Notes: a model not told the origin generated them from the letters alone. A stretch of 64,000 nt of DNA from Elephas maximus indicus (GCF_024166365.1 NC_064826.1:57181001-57245000), one strand, 5' to 3'. Shown: positions 1 through 11,140, numbered from the stretch's first letter. Translations and numbers: made by a program.

Positions 1-104
1 CCTACCAAGGGTGACCTTGCTCGTATTTGAAATACCGGTGGCAAAGCTTCCAGTATCACAGCAACACGCAAGCCACCAGAGTACAACAGACAGACACATG
101 GTGG
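1..104 (-). mobile_element. RTE/BovB-type LINE, 5'-terminal piece
   Basis: This stretch closely matches 24,490-24,586, the 5' end of the near full-length RTE in this window. Shared words include GGGTGACC, GGCAAAGCTTCCAGTA / GGCATAGCTTCCAGTA and CACAGCAACAC. It is the start of an antisense RTE whose body would lie to the left of the window, or an isolated 5' fragment. Confidence 0.75.
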
Positions 105-143
105 GTATATACATATACATATACACACACATATATATACATA
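105..143. repeat. TA/CA-rich microsatellite
   Basis: Alternating ATATAC and ACACAC runs lie between the RTE piece and the SINE that follows. Confidence 0.8.
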
Positions 144-345
144 AGTTGTTGTCAGGTACGACTGAGTCAATTCCAACTCATGGCAAAGCCATGTGTCTAC
201 AGTAGAACCGCTCCATAGGGTTTTCAAGGTTGTGACCTTTTGGAAGCAGATTACCAGTCCTGTCTTCCAAGGTGCTTCTGGGTGGACTTGAATTGCTGAC
301 CTTTTGGCTGGTAGTTGACCACTAAACTATGTGAGCCACCCAGGG
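144..345 (-). mobile_element. AfroSINE (long variant)
   Basis: On the minus strand it reads from a tRNA-like head (complement of GTGAGCCACCCAGG at the right end) to the RTE-like tail (complement of AATTCCAACTCATGGC at the left). The middle carries the extra GAAGCAGATT / GTCTTCC segment seen in the longer AfroSINE subtype. It is strongly diverged. Confidence 0.8.
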
Positions 346-348
346 ACA

Positions 349-386
349 TGTGCATATCTATATGTGTGTGTGTGTGTGTGTGTGCA
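349..386. repeat. (TG)n microsatellite
   Basis: About twelve uninterrupted TG dinucleotides follow a TGTGCATATC lead-in. Confidence 0.9.
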
Positions 387-1799
387 ATGAATACTGAAAT
401 TATACAAAGCCTACAAATCAAACTTTGGTAAAAATAACTCTATTTGTCTGCCAGTAGAAATGTTACAAAAGGAAAGAATCACCAGGTGGCCTTTTGAAGG
501 AATGCAGGAGATTAGAGAACTGTACAAACAGGAGAGGAACACAGACCAAGTGAGTTCAAAATATCCCCTATCTTCAGATTTCTGTTGTTTAAACTGAAGC
601 CTAACATTTCTACTTGAAAAATCTCCCTTTTTAAATTTAATCAAGATATAGAAGGAAAAAACACATCTATGGCTCTAGTCACCTTATACCATCGCCCCTC
701 TTCTATTGCCCAAAACCAAAACAAATCCGTTGTGGTGGAATCAATTTCAGCATATTGGTAATGGGATTGATAAGGCTCAAAATACTCGTTTGGCCACATT
801 TAGCAGTGCAGTAATTCACTGTGCATTTAAAGTTCACAAGTCATACACAGATTCTCTCTTTACCTTTCTTTCTTCTCAGAGTCTTGTAAGGAGACCTGGG
901 GTTGCCACCAGGGAAAGGCAGGTCTCCCAGGTCTTAGGGAGCTGGTCATTGCTTCTCACAAACCTATTAACTTGTGGCTGTGCAGAGGGTGATGATGTGA
1001 CAAAATATTGGTTAGGGTTGGAAGCAGCAGATGACAGGTCCTGCTTAGGCTTACGTAGTAGGGTGCATCCTTACAGCAGAATGCCTTTAAAATAAGCACT
1101 GATAAATTGGGGTGTGCCCAAAGGAAGGAAGCCCCTTCGGAAACACTGAACTAAGATATGTGAATCAGATAAATTGTCCCGAGCTTTCCACCTCCAAGCT
1201 TGACTGTGTTCCTTGAAGTGAAAGCAGTAGATTTGCAGGACTGGTGAAGCAAGGAAGGGGCACATAATATGATTTGCCTCAGGCCCTGCACCTCCCACCC
1301 CACCCAACCCCAAGGATTGTCCTACTTCCTAGAATTAATTAGAAATAATACGATCAATAAAGCATTAACCAGCCTTTTGAAATTCCTCTCGGGTCAGCAG
1401 GCATGGACCCTGCTGAATTTTATTTTATACTTAAGAAGTTAACCCATCCTTGATTTTATTTCAAAAGTCAAGGTAATAAGGAAAACACTTCTTCCATTTC
1501 CAGGAAATTCATTTACCAATTGGCATCTCACGTATGATATCATTTACAGTAAATCTGGAGCTAAAGAATTGAAGGAAAATGTTTTCTACCTAATAATTAT
1601 CCTACTGATCTTTGAAACTTTTTAGGTGCCAATTTTAATTAATAGTAACACCTCCCTTCCACGAGCAATAATAGTCACCTAACATGGTGATTCATGTAAA
1701 ATAACTAAAATTTAGAAAGTGAAAGAAATAAAAGTACTCTAAGACAATTGAATGAGGCTATTCATTGCTGAATTTTTGAAAAGGCAGAACCTTTTCAAA
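387..1799. other. Unassigned intergenic sequence
   Basis: No coding exon, RNA gene or recognisable repeat could be supported. Open frames here (for example 706-1,095) have no recognisable protein similarity and sit in ordinary AT-rich DNA. Confidence 0.6.
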
Positions 1800-2040
1800 A
1801 ATCAGCCAAAATAGCCAACACGGGGGGACTAGTTAAATGAATTACTGTACATCCACTCAGTATATTCTGCTCTTTGCTCTTTTATTTTCAACTAAACTTT
1901 ACATCTTGGAGGTCTTTATAGATCAACAAGAAAATCCATTTAAAAAAGAACCTCTGTGTTTTTCTGGGAACATCTCTAAGATATACAATTTTTTTTTAAA
2001 GGACAGTATGATCCCATTAGTATAAATTTCTTAAAGTATG
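1800..2040 (+). mobile_element. Ancient L1M-like ORF2/3' fragment
   Basis: The stretch GGGGGACTAGTTAAATGAAT, followed by a TACATCCACTCAGTATATTC-like run, resembles the C-terminal end of old L1M elements (GACTGGTTAAATAAAT, CATCCATACAATGGAATA). GTATGATCCCATTAGT also fits old L1M 3' regions. Heavy decay makes the family call tentative. Confidence 0.4.
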
Positions 2041-2318
2041 GAGTGCATGTGTCCTCAGGAAGGTATATTCATTTATTCAACAAATACATATAATGCCCCA
2101 CTATGTACCATAAAAAAAAAAAAAAATTTATTTTTATTTTTTTTATGTACCAGGCACTTGGGAACATCTCTAAGATATACAATTAATTTTTTTAAAAGGA
2201 CAGTATGATCCCATTAGTATAAATTTCTTCAAGTATGGAGTGCATGTGTCCTCAGGAAGGTATATTCATTTATTCAACAAATACATATAATGCCCCACTA
2301 TGTACCAGGCACTCTTCT
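1966..2318. repeat. Local tandem duplication with A/T filler
   Basis: The segment starting GGGAACATCTCTAAGATATA at 1,966 recurs at 2,160 (offset 194) and runs nearly identically through CCCCACTATGTACC. The first copy is broken after ATGTACCA by about 35 bp of A then T runs, followed by a second ATGTACCA and the remaining unit end GGCACTT. This gives a duplication nested around a small simple-sequence insertion. Confidence 0.85.
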
Positions 2319-2480
2319 GTTCTAGATATTAGAGATACAGAGGAGAACAAGACAAAATTCTTATTCTCATGGAGTTTGTGAGTAGAAAGATAATAAATTG
2401 ATAAATAAGATAATTGAGATAATTTCATATAGTGACCAATGTTATAAAGAAAATAAAACAGATTGTTGGGGAAACCATAG
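2250..2480. repeat. Ancient mammalian repeat (L2/MIR-class)
   Basis: ATTCATTTATTCAACAAATA, then TATGTACCAGGCACT and GAGATACAGAGGAGAACAAG, resembles a very common old mammalian repeat. The exact family is uncertain. Confidence 0.45.
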
Positions 2481-2814
2481 GGTAAGCTAAGACCTGAAGG
2501 CCGGACCAGATCGGGGAGAGTCCTTGGACACTCACACAGCACAAAAGCCAGTGAGCTAAAATACAACCAAGGGGGATGGTGGAAGATAAAGTTGAAAAAG
2601 CAGGCAGGGTTAGATAATAAAGAATCTTTCCACATGATCTCACGTGAAGAATTTATCATTTATTCTATATGTAGTGGGAAACTAATGAAGCTGGGGTAAG
2701 GGGGAGGTGACCCAAAGTGATTTCCATGTTTTAAAAGGTACATAAAATCTTCGCTGACCCCAAAGATACAATTAGAAACAACTAACATTGGGGGAGAAAC
2801 TTTTTATTCATTTC

Positions 2815-3430
2815 TTAAATTTTATTTAATTATTTTTTGGTGTAAATATACACAGCAAAAGATACACCATTTCAACAAATTTTACATGTACAATTCAGTG
2901 ACATTGTTTACATGCTTCAAGTTGTGTAACCTTTCTCACTATAATATTCCAAATTATTTCACCATCATGAACATAATCTCACTGCCCCTAAACTTCTCAT
3001 TTAACCTTTTGAGATGCTGTTGTCAGCTTGATCCCACATAGATAATTCTTTGAAAGAGCATAACATCCAAAGTGGACATACTTTACTAATTAAGCTAAAT
3101 TATTTATTGATTCAGAGCAGACTAAAGGGGATAGTTTTGCTGTGAGGTTTAATGTTTAAAGATTATCTCAGGGCAATAGTTTCAGGCGTTAATCCAGCCT
3201 CAATGGCTCCAAAAAGTCTGGATTCCACTGAGAATTTGAAACTCTCTTCTTTTTTACCCCATTTGATCGGGATTCTTCTATAGAATCTTAGATCAAAATG
3301 TTCAGTAATGGTAGCTGGGCAACATCCAGCTTTTCTCATCTCCTGGCATAAGAGGCAGTTGTTCATGAAGGCAACCAGAAGCACATTCCATTTCCTCCTC
3401 CAACTCCTATCTCCTTCTTCCTCTTCTACT
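2815..3430 (-). mobile_element. L1 3' end (older afrotherian subfamily)
   Basis: The reverse complement matches 29,945-30,640 along most of its length. Shared parts include an ATGAACA..TGCCTC..TG block and CATTGAGTCTGGA-like, CTTAATTAGTAAAGTATG and GTGTATC.TTTGCTGTG words. The plus-strand copy starts with GGGGTCTTAAAAGCGTGCAAG, a lead-in also seen in the young L1 3'UTR at 51.9 kb, so both are best read as L1 3'UTR from a different subfamily. The 73-codon frame inside is not a gene. Confidence 0.6.
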
Positions 3431-3789
3431 CCAGGTGAGTGGAGATCTATTGTTGTAATTTCTTCATTATTTTATTTTTTTTTAATTGTGTGCATATAAT
3501 ATTTGATTTTTTTTAATGAAAAAGAGTCATACCAAGAGTATAGTTATAGTAGTGCTGTCAACCTGGGGCAATAGCTGTGGGGTAGGAATACAAGGCAGCA
3601 AAGTAGCCCTAAGGATGTTTGTTTAGTTTTTCTTTAACATGCAATACTTTCTTCTAAGCATACCAGCAGTGTCACCAATCCTCGCCAGGCAAGATAATGT
3701 TATATTAGTCTTTAGAAAAAAACGTTAACATTTTTTAACATAAGCATTAACTAAGATCTCCAAGTTTCTAAATGCCCCATGAACACAGC
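3431..3789. other. Unassigned intergenic sequence
   Basis: AT-rich DNA with a T-rich tract near 3,470-3,520. I see no gene or assignable repeat. Confidence 0.5.
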
Positions 3790-4085
3790 CATTCCCCAGC
3801 TGTGTGACTTTGATTACTTAATCTCCATGAACCCCACCATGGGTTTCTGTAAAGGGGGACATGATAGCTACTTCAGAGGGGATGAGTTAATGCAATTGTT
3901 CTCAAACTTGGGTGTATGCCGGAATTGGCCAGAAACTTAATAAAGGATATAGAGCCTCACTGAGGTAGGATAGGGTCTGGGTATCAGCATTTTTTCAAAA
4001 TTCCCGGGTAATCTTGATGCACACCTAAGGTTGAAAATCACTGAGTTAATGTATTTATCTAATATAGTGCAATTCCTGGCACATG
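3790..4085 (+). mobile_element. MIR SINE, split by a hAT element
   Basis: CAGCTGTGTGACTTTGATTA, a CTTAATCTCCATGAACC-like run and GGGGATGAGTTAATG follow the MIR core and its downstream part. After the hAT insertion the MIR resumes with AGTTAATG and GTGCAATTCCTGGCACAT. The hAT element is therefore younger than the MIR. Confidence 0.75.
3893..4043. mobile_element. MER5-type nonautonomous hAT (Charlie) element
   Basis: The ends are CAATTGTTCTCAAAC on the left and TTGAAAATCACTG on the right, imperfect inverted copies of the CAGTGGTTCTCAA class. It is flanked by a perfect 8-bp duplication AGTTAATG at 3,885-3,892 and 4,044-4,051, the length expected for hAT transposition. At 151 bp it is a short nonautonomous element. 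Confidence 0.85.
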
Positions 4086-4167
4086 GGTTTGCTCCTTACC
4101 CCTGCCTCTCTTGTCTGAACCACAGACTAAGCGGCTTCTTTCACTTCAGCTCATGCTCAGACATGAT

Positions 4168-5045
4168 TATTGTTGTTGTTAGGTGCCGTCGAGTTGTTTC
4201 CAACTCATAGCGACCCCATACACAACAGAACGAAGCAGTGCCCGGTCCTGCGCCATCCTCACAATTGTTGTTATGCTTGAGCTCGTTGCTGCAGCCACTA
4301 TGTTAGTTCACCTTGTTGAGGGTCTTCCTCTTTTCCACTGGCCCTGTACTTTGCCAAGTATGATGTCCTTCTCCAGGGACTGATCCCCCCTGACAACATG
4401 TCCAAAGTATGTAAGATGCAGTCTCGCCCATCCTTGCTTCTAAGGAGCATTCTTGCTGTACTTCTTCCAAGACAAATTTGTTCGTTCTTTTGTAGTCCAT
4501 GGTGTATTTAATATTCTTCGCTGACACCACAATTCAAAGGCGTCAACTTTTCTTCTGTCTTCCTTATTCACTGTCCAGCTTTCACATGCATATGATGAGA
4601 TTGAAGATACCATGGCTTGGGTCAGGAGCACCTTACTCTTCAGGGCGACATCTTTGATTTTCAATACTTTAAAGAGGTCCTTTGCAGCAGATTTACCCAA
4701 TGCAATGCATCTTTTGATTTCTTGACTGCTGCTTCTATGGCTGTTGATTGTGGATGCAAGTAAAACGAAATCCTTGACAACTTCAATCTTTTCTCCATTT
4801 ATCATGATGTTACTCCTTGGCCCAGTTGTGAGGATTTTTGTTTTCTTTATGTTGCGGTATAAACCATACTGAAGGCTGTGGTCTTTGATCTTCACTAGTA
4901 AGTGCTTCAAGTCTTTTTCACTTTCAGCAGCAAGGTTGTATCATCTGCATAATACAGGCTGTTAATGAGTCTTCCTCCAATCCTGATGCCCCGTTCTTCT
5001 TCGTACAGTCCAGCTTCTCGGATTATTTGCTCAGCATACAGATTG
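4168..5045 (-). mobile_element. RTE/BovB-type LINE, 3' third
   Basis: It begins with the antisense RTE 3' end (TTGTTGTTGTTAGGTGCCGT, then the ACTCATAGCGACCC tail) and extends into the reverse transcriptase region. It ends abruptly at a second RTE 3' end at 5,046. Confidence 0.9.
4440..5040 (-). pseudogene. RTE reverse transcriptase C-terminal remnant
   Basis: The antisense frame of about 156 codons (4,440-4,910) carries the conserved RTE block SYACESWTVNKEDRRKVDAF and, just upstream, ATSINSHRS-type residues. At 4,925-4,965 the antisense codons still encode a YADD catalytic box (YYADDTT), so this truncated copy keeps the active-site aspartates. The element lacks its endonuclease and its remaining frame is broken, so it is dead. 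It is retrotransposon coding sequence, not a host gene. Confidence 0.85.
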
Positions 5046-5345
5046 AGATTGTTGTTGTTAGTTGCTGTCAAGTGGGCTCTGACTCGTGGTGACCTTCTGT
5101 ATAACAGAACATAACCTTGCTCGGTCCCGTGCCATCCTCACGATAGTTGGTATGTTTGAGTCTATTGTTGTGGCTGTTGTGTCAATTCATCTCATTGAAG
5201 GTTTTCCTTGTTTTTTGTGACCCTCTACTTTACCAAACATGATGTCATTTTCTGGCGATTGGTCTTTCCTGATGACTTGTCCAAAGTAAGTGAGCCAAAG
5301 TCTTGCCATTCTCCCATCTAAGGCATATTCTGGTTGTCTAAGACT
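5046..5345 (-). mobile_element. Second RTE 3'-end fragment (diverged subfamily)
   Basis: It starts again with GTTGTTGTTAGTTGCTGTCA, then a GTGGTGACC / CAGAACATAACC sequence parallel to the preceding element's first 300 bp but clearly diverged. It ends near CATATTCTGGTTGT. Two RTE 3' ends therefore lie head to tail. Confidence 0.8.
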
Positions 5346-5699
5346 GACTTTTATCATTCTTCTGGAAACAGATCCATCCAGCCAAGCTGAGCCAAGATCA
5401 GCCGACCTCCCAGCTGATTTACGGGAACAAGCAAGTTTAGCTGAGAATAACAGCTGCCACAGACTATTCTCAGATATGTGAGAAATAAAGGCTCATCGTT
5501 GTGTAACATTGAATTTTGGGGTTCTTATCGCTTTTTTTTTTATCACACAGGAAGCAAACCAAAAACTGCTACAAATTTATTCCTAAGCACCTTACAGTAT
5601 TTGTCATTACTATAAATAGAATTTGTTGTTATTTACATTTTTGAACACTTATTGCCCATAATAGAGAAACTACAGGTTTGTGTACATTTATCTCATATT
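5346..5699. other. Unassigned sequence
   Basis: Contains TGAGAAATAAAGGCTCATCG and a T-run near 5,530, which hint at an old LTR or 3' end, but no family can be assigned. Confidence 0.4.
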
Positions 5700-6590
5700 T
5701 ATCCACCTTATCAATTTCTCTTAGTAATTCTAGTTTTTTTGTTTGTTTACTAGAAGGTTGTTATGCAAAGGGGACATGAGTACACACATAACTAGTTCCA
5801 GGTGATGTAAATATAAAATAGGTGTCACTTGGGAAAAGCTACAAGCAGGAAATAGTTACAATGTATAATATTCTCTTTTCCATTATTTTCTACACAGTTT
5901 ATACCTTCAATTTTGATTTCCTTTTAGATGTATGTTTTTTCCTTTCCAAATAGTTAATAATGGTTGCTTTTCATTATTTCTAGTTTTACAGAAATATGGT
6001 CAGAGAATGAGACCCCTAAAATCTCTATTTTTTTAAAGCCTTTTAAATAATTTATTTGGGGGAAGTTCATGATTCATTTTGTTAAGAGTTCAAGAGACAT
6101 TGTGTAAAATGTATATTTGATATTCACGGAATTTAAGATTTTATAACGGACTATATTTATTATCTTTTTCAATTCCTCTATGTCCTTAGAAGCAAGGATA
6201 GTGAGACTTCATCTTACGTGCTTTGGACATGTTATCAGGAGGGACCAGTCCTTGGAGAAGTACATCATGCTTGATAAAGTAGAGGGTCAGCAAAAAAGAG
6301 GCAGACCCTTATGGAGATGAACTGACACAGTGGCTGTAACAATGGGCTCAAACAAAGCAACGATTGCGAGAGTGGCGCGGGACTGGGAAGTGTTTCATTC
6401 TTTTGTCCATAGGGTCACGATGAGTCGGAATCAACTCAACAACAGCACCAAACAACATGTCCTTATGGATGTGGGGGGGGGGGTGTGTGTGAAAAAGGTG
6501 TATTGAAATTAACTACAAGTTTATTTTTGTATAGCTCCTCTTGGATTTCTTGATTCTTTAACTTTCGTTCAAGAGATGAATCACTCACTA
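5700..6590 (-). mobile_element. Old L1 ORF2 endonuclease-region fragment, split by RTE
   Basis: Words such as TATGGTCAGAGAATGAGA, TTGTGTAAAATGTATATT and, after the insertion, TGTATTGAAATTAACTACAA parallel the antisense L1 endonuclease region (compare 16,250-16,520 in the full-length L1). Decay is heavy. The RTE at 6,189-6,456 sits inside it. Confidence 0.45.
6189..6456 (+). mobile_element. RTE LINE, 5'-truncated insertion
   Basis: This sense RTE 3' end runs from GAAGCAAGGATAGTGAGACT through GGTCAGCAAAAAAGAGGCAG to GTCACGATGAGTCGGAATCA and an ACAACAGCACCAAACAAC tail. A 9-bp target-site duplication ATGTCCTTA lies at 6,180-6,188 and 6,457-6,465. Confidence 0.9.
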
Positions 6591-6730
6591 ACAGAAAAAT
6601 GTACAAAGCTCAATAAATTTTCACAAGGTGAAATCCTACATAACCATAGCCTAGTTCAAGAAATACAGCATTGGTCATTACCCCAGAAAGCCACTATCAT
6701 GACTTCTAAAACTTACAGTACTGTTTAAAA

Positions 6731-6750
6731 TATATATATATATATTTTAA
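6731..6750. repeat. (TA)n microsatellite
   Basis: A run of about ten TA dinucleotides inside the palindromic context TTTAAAATATA..TATATTTTAAA. Confidence 0.85.
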
Positions 6751-6869
6751 ATACAAAACATTCAGAACACATTCCTATGTACCTGGCTTCTTTCTGTTAA
6801 ACAGATTTGTGAAATCCATCCATGATGCCATGTATATAGCTATCATTTGTTTATTTTCACTGATGAAAA

Positions 6870-7030
6870 CCAAAAACCCAGTGCCGTCGAGTCGATTCCG
6901 ACTCATAGCGACCCTATAGGACAGAGTAGAACTGCCCCATAGAGTTTCCAAGGAGCACCTGGTGGATTCGAACTGCCAACCCTTTGGTTAGCAGCCGTAG
7001 CACTTAACCACTACGCCGCCAGGGTTTCCG
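6870..7030 (-). mobile_element. AfroSINE (short variant)
   Basis: Antisense copy. It has the tail complement CAGTGCCGTCGAGTCGATTC at the left, ACTCATAGCGACCCTATAGG, CAAGGAGCACCTGGTGG, and the tRNA-head complement CTTAACCACTACGCCGCCAG at the right. It is one of the better preserved copies in the window. Confidence 0.95.
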
Positions 7031-9199
7031 ATGTTCTACTTAATGTCCTAATTATTCGGCTCCCTTAAGACATATTATGACAGACAAAGAAAATTCTGGG
7101 ATAATACTACAAATGTATATTATTTTCTATCTCTGGTGAATGTGAACTGCTTCTCATTTCTGATGGGTATTGAAAATATATATTCACCAGATCAGTAGCT
7201 GCATATCACAAAGTCTGTATTAATCTGTTCTAGCAAAGATTCAATATCCAGCTCAGCAGCTCTAACTGGGGCTATTACTTAAGTGACCAGTAGTCTCCCA
7301 ACATCTGCCACAATTCACCTGGCTTTCGCAGGGCACAGAATGGTGAATTAAATGAGGAGATGATAATGTAGTAGATAGTGTGCCATGTGCTCAGCTTCTG
7401 GGAGTGTTGGTTGCTAACAGCTCACACCTGTGTCCTTCCATGGTCCTTGGCCTCAGTCAAAGAGAGTTGCCTCTCCCAAGTTTATACTCCCTCGCTGGGG
7501 GTAGCTCATATCCAATGAAAGACTAGTGTGGAAATACAAAGGCCTATTTTTCCCTTCCCCACCACACACATCTTGAATTTGGGACAATTATGAAGGGCCA
7601 TGTCAGCTCCAGAACTCCTTTTGGGATTATGTGACGCCTCTGTCACATTGCACTGCAATTAACTTTTCCTTTTGCCCAGTCCTTATTTTGGTTCTCCCCA
7701 CTTTTGACTCTATTTTTTTTTCCCTGTAGTCCCAAGAGGCTCTCAAAAGTTCTGTTTGCTTCTCAAATTCTTGCTCATCTCTTCCAAAATTGTCTGATGC
7801 TCCTTAGAAGAAAGAGGCCGCAAATGCTACGTCTCCCTCTAAGCCTGGTTCTTGAACATATAATATTTTTTTCCCTTGTTAATTCCCTGGTGATTTTAAG
7901 CAAATTATATATTTTTGTCTTTTCAATTGTTATCAGCCATACAGTTAATCCAAATTACTTAGTCCATTATCACCATAAGCAGAATACTTTCCTTGCATAT
8001 CTTATCTTTTAACTTATGTTTACTCTTTATATTTTTGATCTGTGCTTTGAGATATTCTTTCTAGTTAATCTTCTGGGCCATGAATTTTTATCTCAAAAGT
8101 GACCATCTTCCTCTTTAACACAGAGTATATTTGTTCAAAATCCTATGTTCAGCTCATTTTTTTCTTCTTTGTGTTCTTGAATCACATTGTATACTATTTT
8201 GTGTTATTGTTGTTCAGAATGTCTTCTGTCTCCTCCAGCAATTTTGTCCTAATCCTGTTCTCAGTTTTACTTGGTCCTTCTACCTCTGAATGCTGAGTCT
8301 CCTCAGTTGTGTTGTTTTTCTTTCACTGCTCACCTGGACTTTGGTCCATCTGGTAGGGTAGCTTAGAGTGGTCAATCACAAGAATAATGGAGAGTACAAA
8401 CATCTCTGATCCTGTGGACTAGCAGCAGCTGGTCCTTACTTCATTCCTAAGTGCTAGATAAAAGCCTCTCTGCTCTGTGGTTTCCTTGTACTCTCCTAAT
8501 CTCAGAGCAGAGGTGATCCAATCCACTCATTCAGCTACTTCCCCAAATTTTCTGGGGCCAAGGAGACTAGGCACATTCACAGTGAGGTCAGTTTTCTTAC
8601 TAGGAGTCCATAGATCTCCAGAGGCCAAGCCTCATCCTAGTGCATCATGTTCTAATCAACATTCAGTCTCTTTGATGCTGTTTTCTAGAGCCTCTTATAC
8701 CTCAGAGGCAATAAAGTCCTACACTGCACTCAGGACTGTAGGCAACCTCACCTGTTTCCAGTTACTTGCAAGCAAAGTAATAACTCTTTGCTCAGGAAAG
8801 AAATGGGTGGGAGACAGAAAGGGGAGGTGAGGCAGGATGCATTCAAATACCCATTTTCCCAGAATCCCTTGCTCAAGTACCACACTTTAAAATGGATGGC
8901 AACAAACTGAAAGGCATTCAGAAGGCAGCCCCCAGGACAGTGGGAGGTTTTAAAGCCCCACTTTACGAGGAGCAGTTGAATGATGTTGAAATAAAAGAAA
9001 AAGAAGATTCAGAGAAAGCATATTGTTGCTGTTTCTTAACATTAAAAGGTGCTGTCACGTGTTTAGTGAATAAAAGTTTATTCTGTGAGGTCTCAAAACT
9101 AGACATATGACCAATCAAGAAAAGTAAGTTCTTTATATAAAGGAAGACTTTTAAACTTTCATATTTGCATAAAAAAGTACTGCCCAGGACATGAGTTTC
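7031..9199. other. Unassigned intergenic sequence
   Basis: About 2.2 kb without a supportable exon or clear repeat family. It is pyrimidine-rich around 7,540-8,300. Open frames of 60-117 codons (for example 8,477-8,830) have no recognisable motifs. Parts may be very old LTR or LINE sequence. Confidence 0.5.
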
Positions 9200-9204
9200 C
9201 TAGA

Positions 9205-9657
9205 TGCAGCAGGCCAAATAACAGCCCTGCCAAAATGTCCAAATCCTAATCCCCACAACTTGTGAATATGTCACTTTATTACTTTGCAGATGTGATTAAG
9301 AATCTTGAGATGGGAGATTACCCTGTATTACCCCGGTGGGCACAATGCAATCACAATGGTCCTTAGACAAGGGAGATAGGAGGCCTGGAGTCAGAGAAGG
9401 AGATGTGACCACAAAAGCAGAGGTTGGAGTGAGGCCACCACATGTAAAGGAATGTAGGCAGCCTCTAGAAGCTGGAAAAGGCAAGGAAATGGGTTCTCCC
9501 CTACAGCACCCAGAAAGAATGCAACCCTGCCAACACCATGATTTTAGCACCATGAATCTAATTTTGGAACTCCAGAACTATAGGATAATAAACCTGTATC
9601 ATTTTAAGCCACTAAGTTTGTTGTATTTTGTTGCAGTAGCAATAGGAAACTAACACT
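9205..9657 (+). mobile_element. MLT1-type ERVL-MaLR LTR
   Basis: Contains the MaLR progression AATCCTAATCCCCACAACTTGTGAATATGTCA, TTACTTTGCAGATGTGATTA, and the 3' portion GAATAATAAACCTG-like / TAAGCCACTAAGTTTGTTGT / GAAACTAACAC. This is a solo LTR remnant with no internal region alongside. The ORFs on both strands within it are incidental. Confidence 0.85.
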
Positions 9658-10230
9658 CTACAACTAGAGAGATTGAATTATGGGTGAAAATACCTCATGT
9701 AAAGGTTTCATTTACCGTTCCCATAATACTCTTGTGAAGAGAGCAACTTCCTGCTATCTCTGCATGAAGTTGCTGTTGACTGATAACATGTACTTCAGGT
9801 AAAACCAACCCTGATTTTCAGGTCACAGCAGATTAGACCAGATATCATTGCGCATGCTAAAGGAAACTTGGTAAATTGAACATTAGAAGGCCTACTCCTC
9901 TGAGAAGATTGGAGCAAAACTCTGCTCAATAGGACACCCTGTATCAGATGATGAAAAATCAATAAAATGAGTTCCTCTTCTTAGGGATGAAGTCATACGC
10001 ACACGGAAGTGGGTTACCATAGCTGTTGTGTGATAAATAATTGCTCCATTTCTCCATGTAGCTTGCTCACATGCCAGTCATGAAAGTGCAGGATAGAGAT
10101 GTTTTCTTTGGGTTCAGCCTATGAATGTCAAGAAATCTCTACTCTGTAGCCTTTATTTTCCAAAAATAACAATAAATGGTGTCTTTCAGTATTTACAGTA
10201 ACAAAAATATCACTAATGATATCCAGTATT
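9658..10230. other. Unassigned sequence
   Basis: No gene or recognisable repeat seen. Confidence 0.5.
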
Positions 10231-10242
10231 TTATAACATTTA

Positions 10243-10396
10243 CCCATTGCTGTCGAGTCAATTCTGACTCATAGCAACACTATAGGACAGAGTAGAACTG
10301 CCCCATTGAGTTTCCAAGGAGCACCTGGTAGATTACGAACTGCCAACATTTTGGTTAGCAGCCGTAGCTCTTAACCACTAAGCCACCAGGGTTTCC
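10243..10396 (-). mobile_element. AfroSINE with intact target-site duplication
   Basis: Antisense short AfroSINE (CCCATTGCTGTCGAGTCAAT to AAGCCACCAGGGTTTCC). It is bounded by a perfect 12-bp direct repeat TTATAACATTTA at 10,231-10,242 and 10,397-10,408, which fixes both ends exactly. Confidence 0.97.
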
Positions 10397-10612
10397 TTAT
10401 AACATTTACATGTCTTATTTTGCTAAATTCTAATAAAAAAAAAAAAAGTGAGGCAGTTGTTATTCTTGTCCTCTCTTCAGAGATGGGGAAACTGAGGTGT
10501 ACAGAGGTAAAAACAAACGAGTTCAATGATGTCATATAGATTTTAAGTAAGGGAATTTGCATACAAATCCAGATCTGTCTGGTTCCAAGGCTGGGCCCTG
10601 ATGGGTCTGTAA

Positions 10613-10792
10613 CAGTGGTTCACAGTGTGGCCTCCAGATGAGCAGCATTAGCATCACCTGAGAGCTTGTTAGGACTACCCCACCCAGACCCACTGAATCA
10701 GAAACTTAAAGGGTGGGGCCCAGGAATCTGTGTTTTAACAAGCCTTCTAGGTGGTTCTGATGCCTCCTCAAGTTTGATAACCACTGCTGTAT
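10613..10792 (-). mobile_element. MER5A-type hAT (Charlie) element
   Basis: Terminal inverted repeats CAGTGGTTCACA and TTTGATAACCACTG. Internal words CATTAGCATCACCTGAGAGC and GGGTGGGGCCCAGGAATCTG match MER5A in reverse orientation. The length of about 180 bp fits the family. Confidence 0.9.
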
Positions 10793-10959
10793 ACCATACT
10801 GCCTCTACAAAATAATTTTAAAGAAAGAATTCTGTGAGAAGAAATGATTTGAAAGACTTCTTGAAAAGACTTTGCTGTAAGCTGGGTCTCAGAGGGGGGA
10901 AAGAATAGAAGCGGATGTAAGAACACTATATTGTTTCTAGCATTTCCTCCTGTTTTCCC

Positions 10960-11040
10960 CATTGTACTATGAACACTTTGAAGAGACAGTGCTTAGCTCA
11001 GTACGGGCACATATACTTACTCAATACATTTTGATCAATG
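10960..11040 (+). mobile_element. L2 3'-end fragment
   Basis: GTGCTTAGCTCAGTACGGGC followed by ACTCAATACATTTTGATCAA resembles the L2 3' terminus. Confidence 0.5.
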
Positions 11041-11140
11041 AATAAGATTTTTGAAGAGCAGATACAATGTAATATACTTCCTGTTCTAGGCTAAAAATGA
11101 GATTGATTTTTGTACTTCCGCATTATCTATGCACCAAACT

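Noticed and set aside
706-1095. 129-codon frame with methionine start
   Set aside because: No motif, no CpG island, no splice context, and ordinary base composition. Length is within chance expectation.
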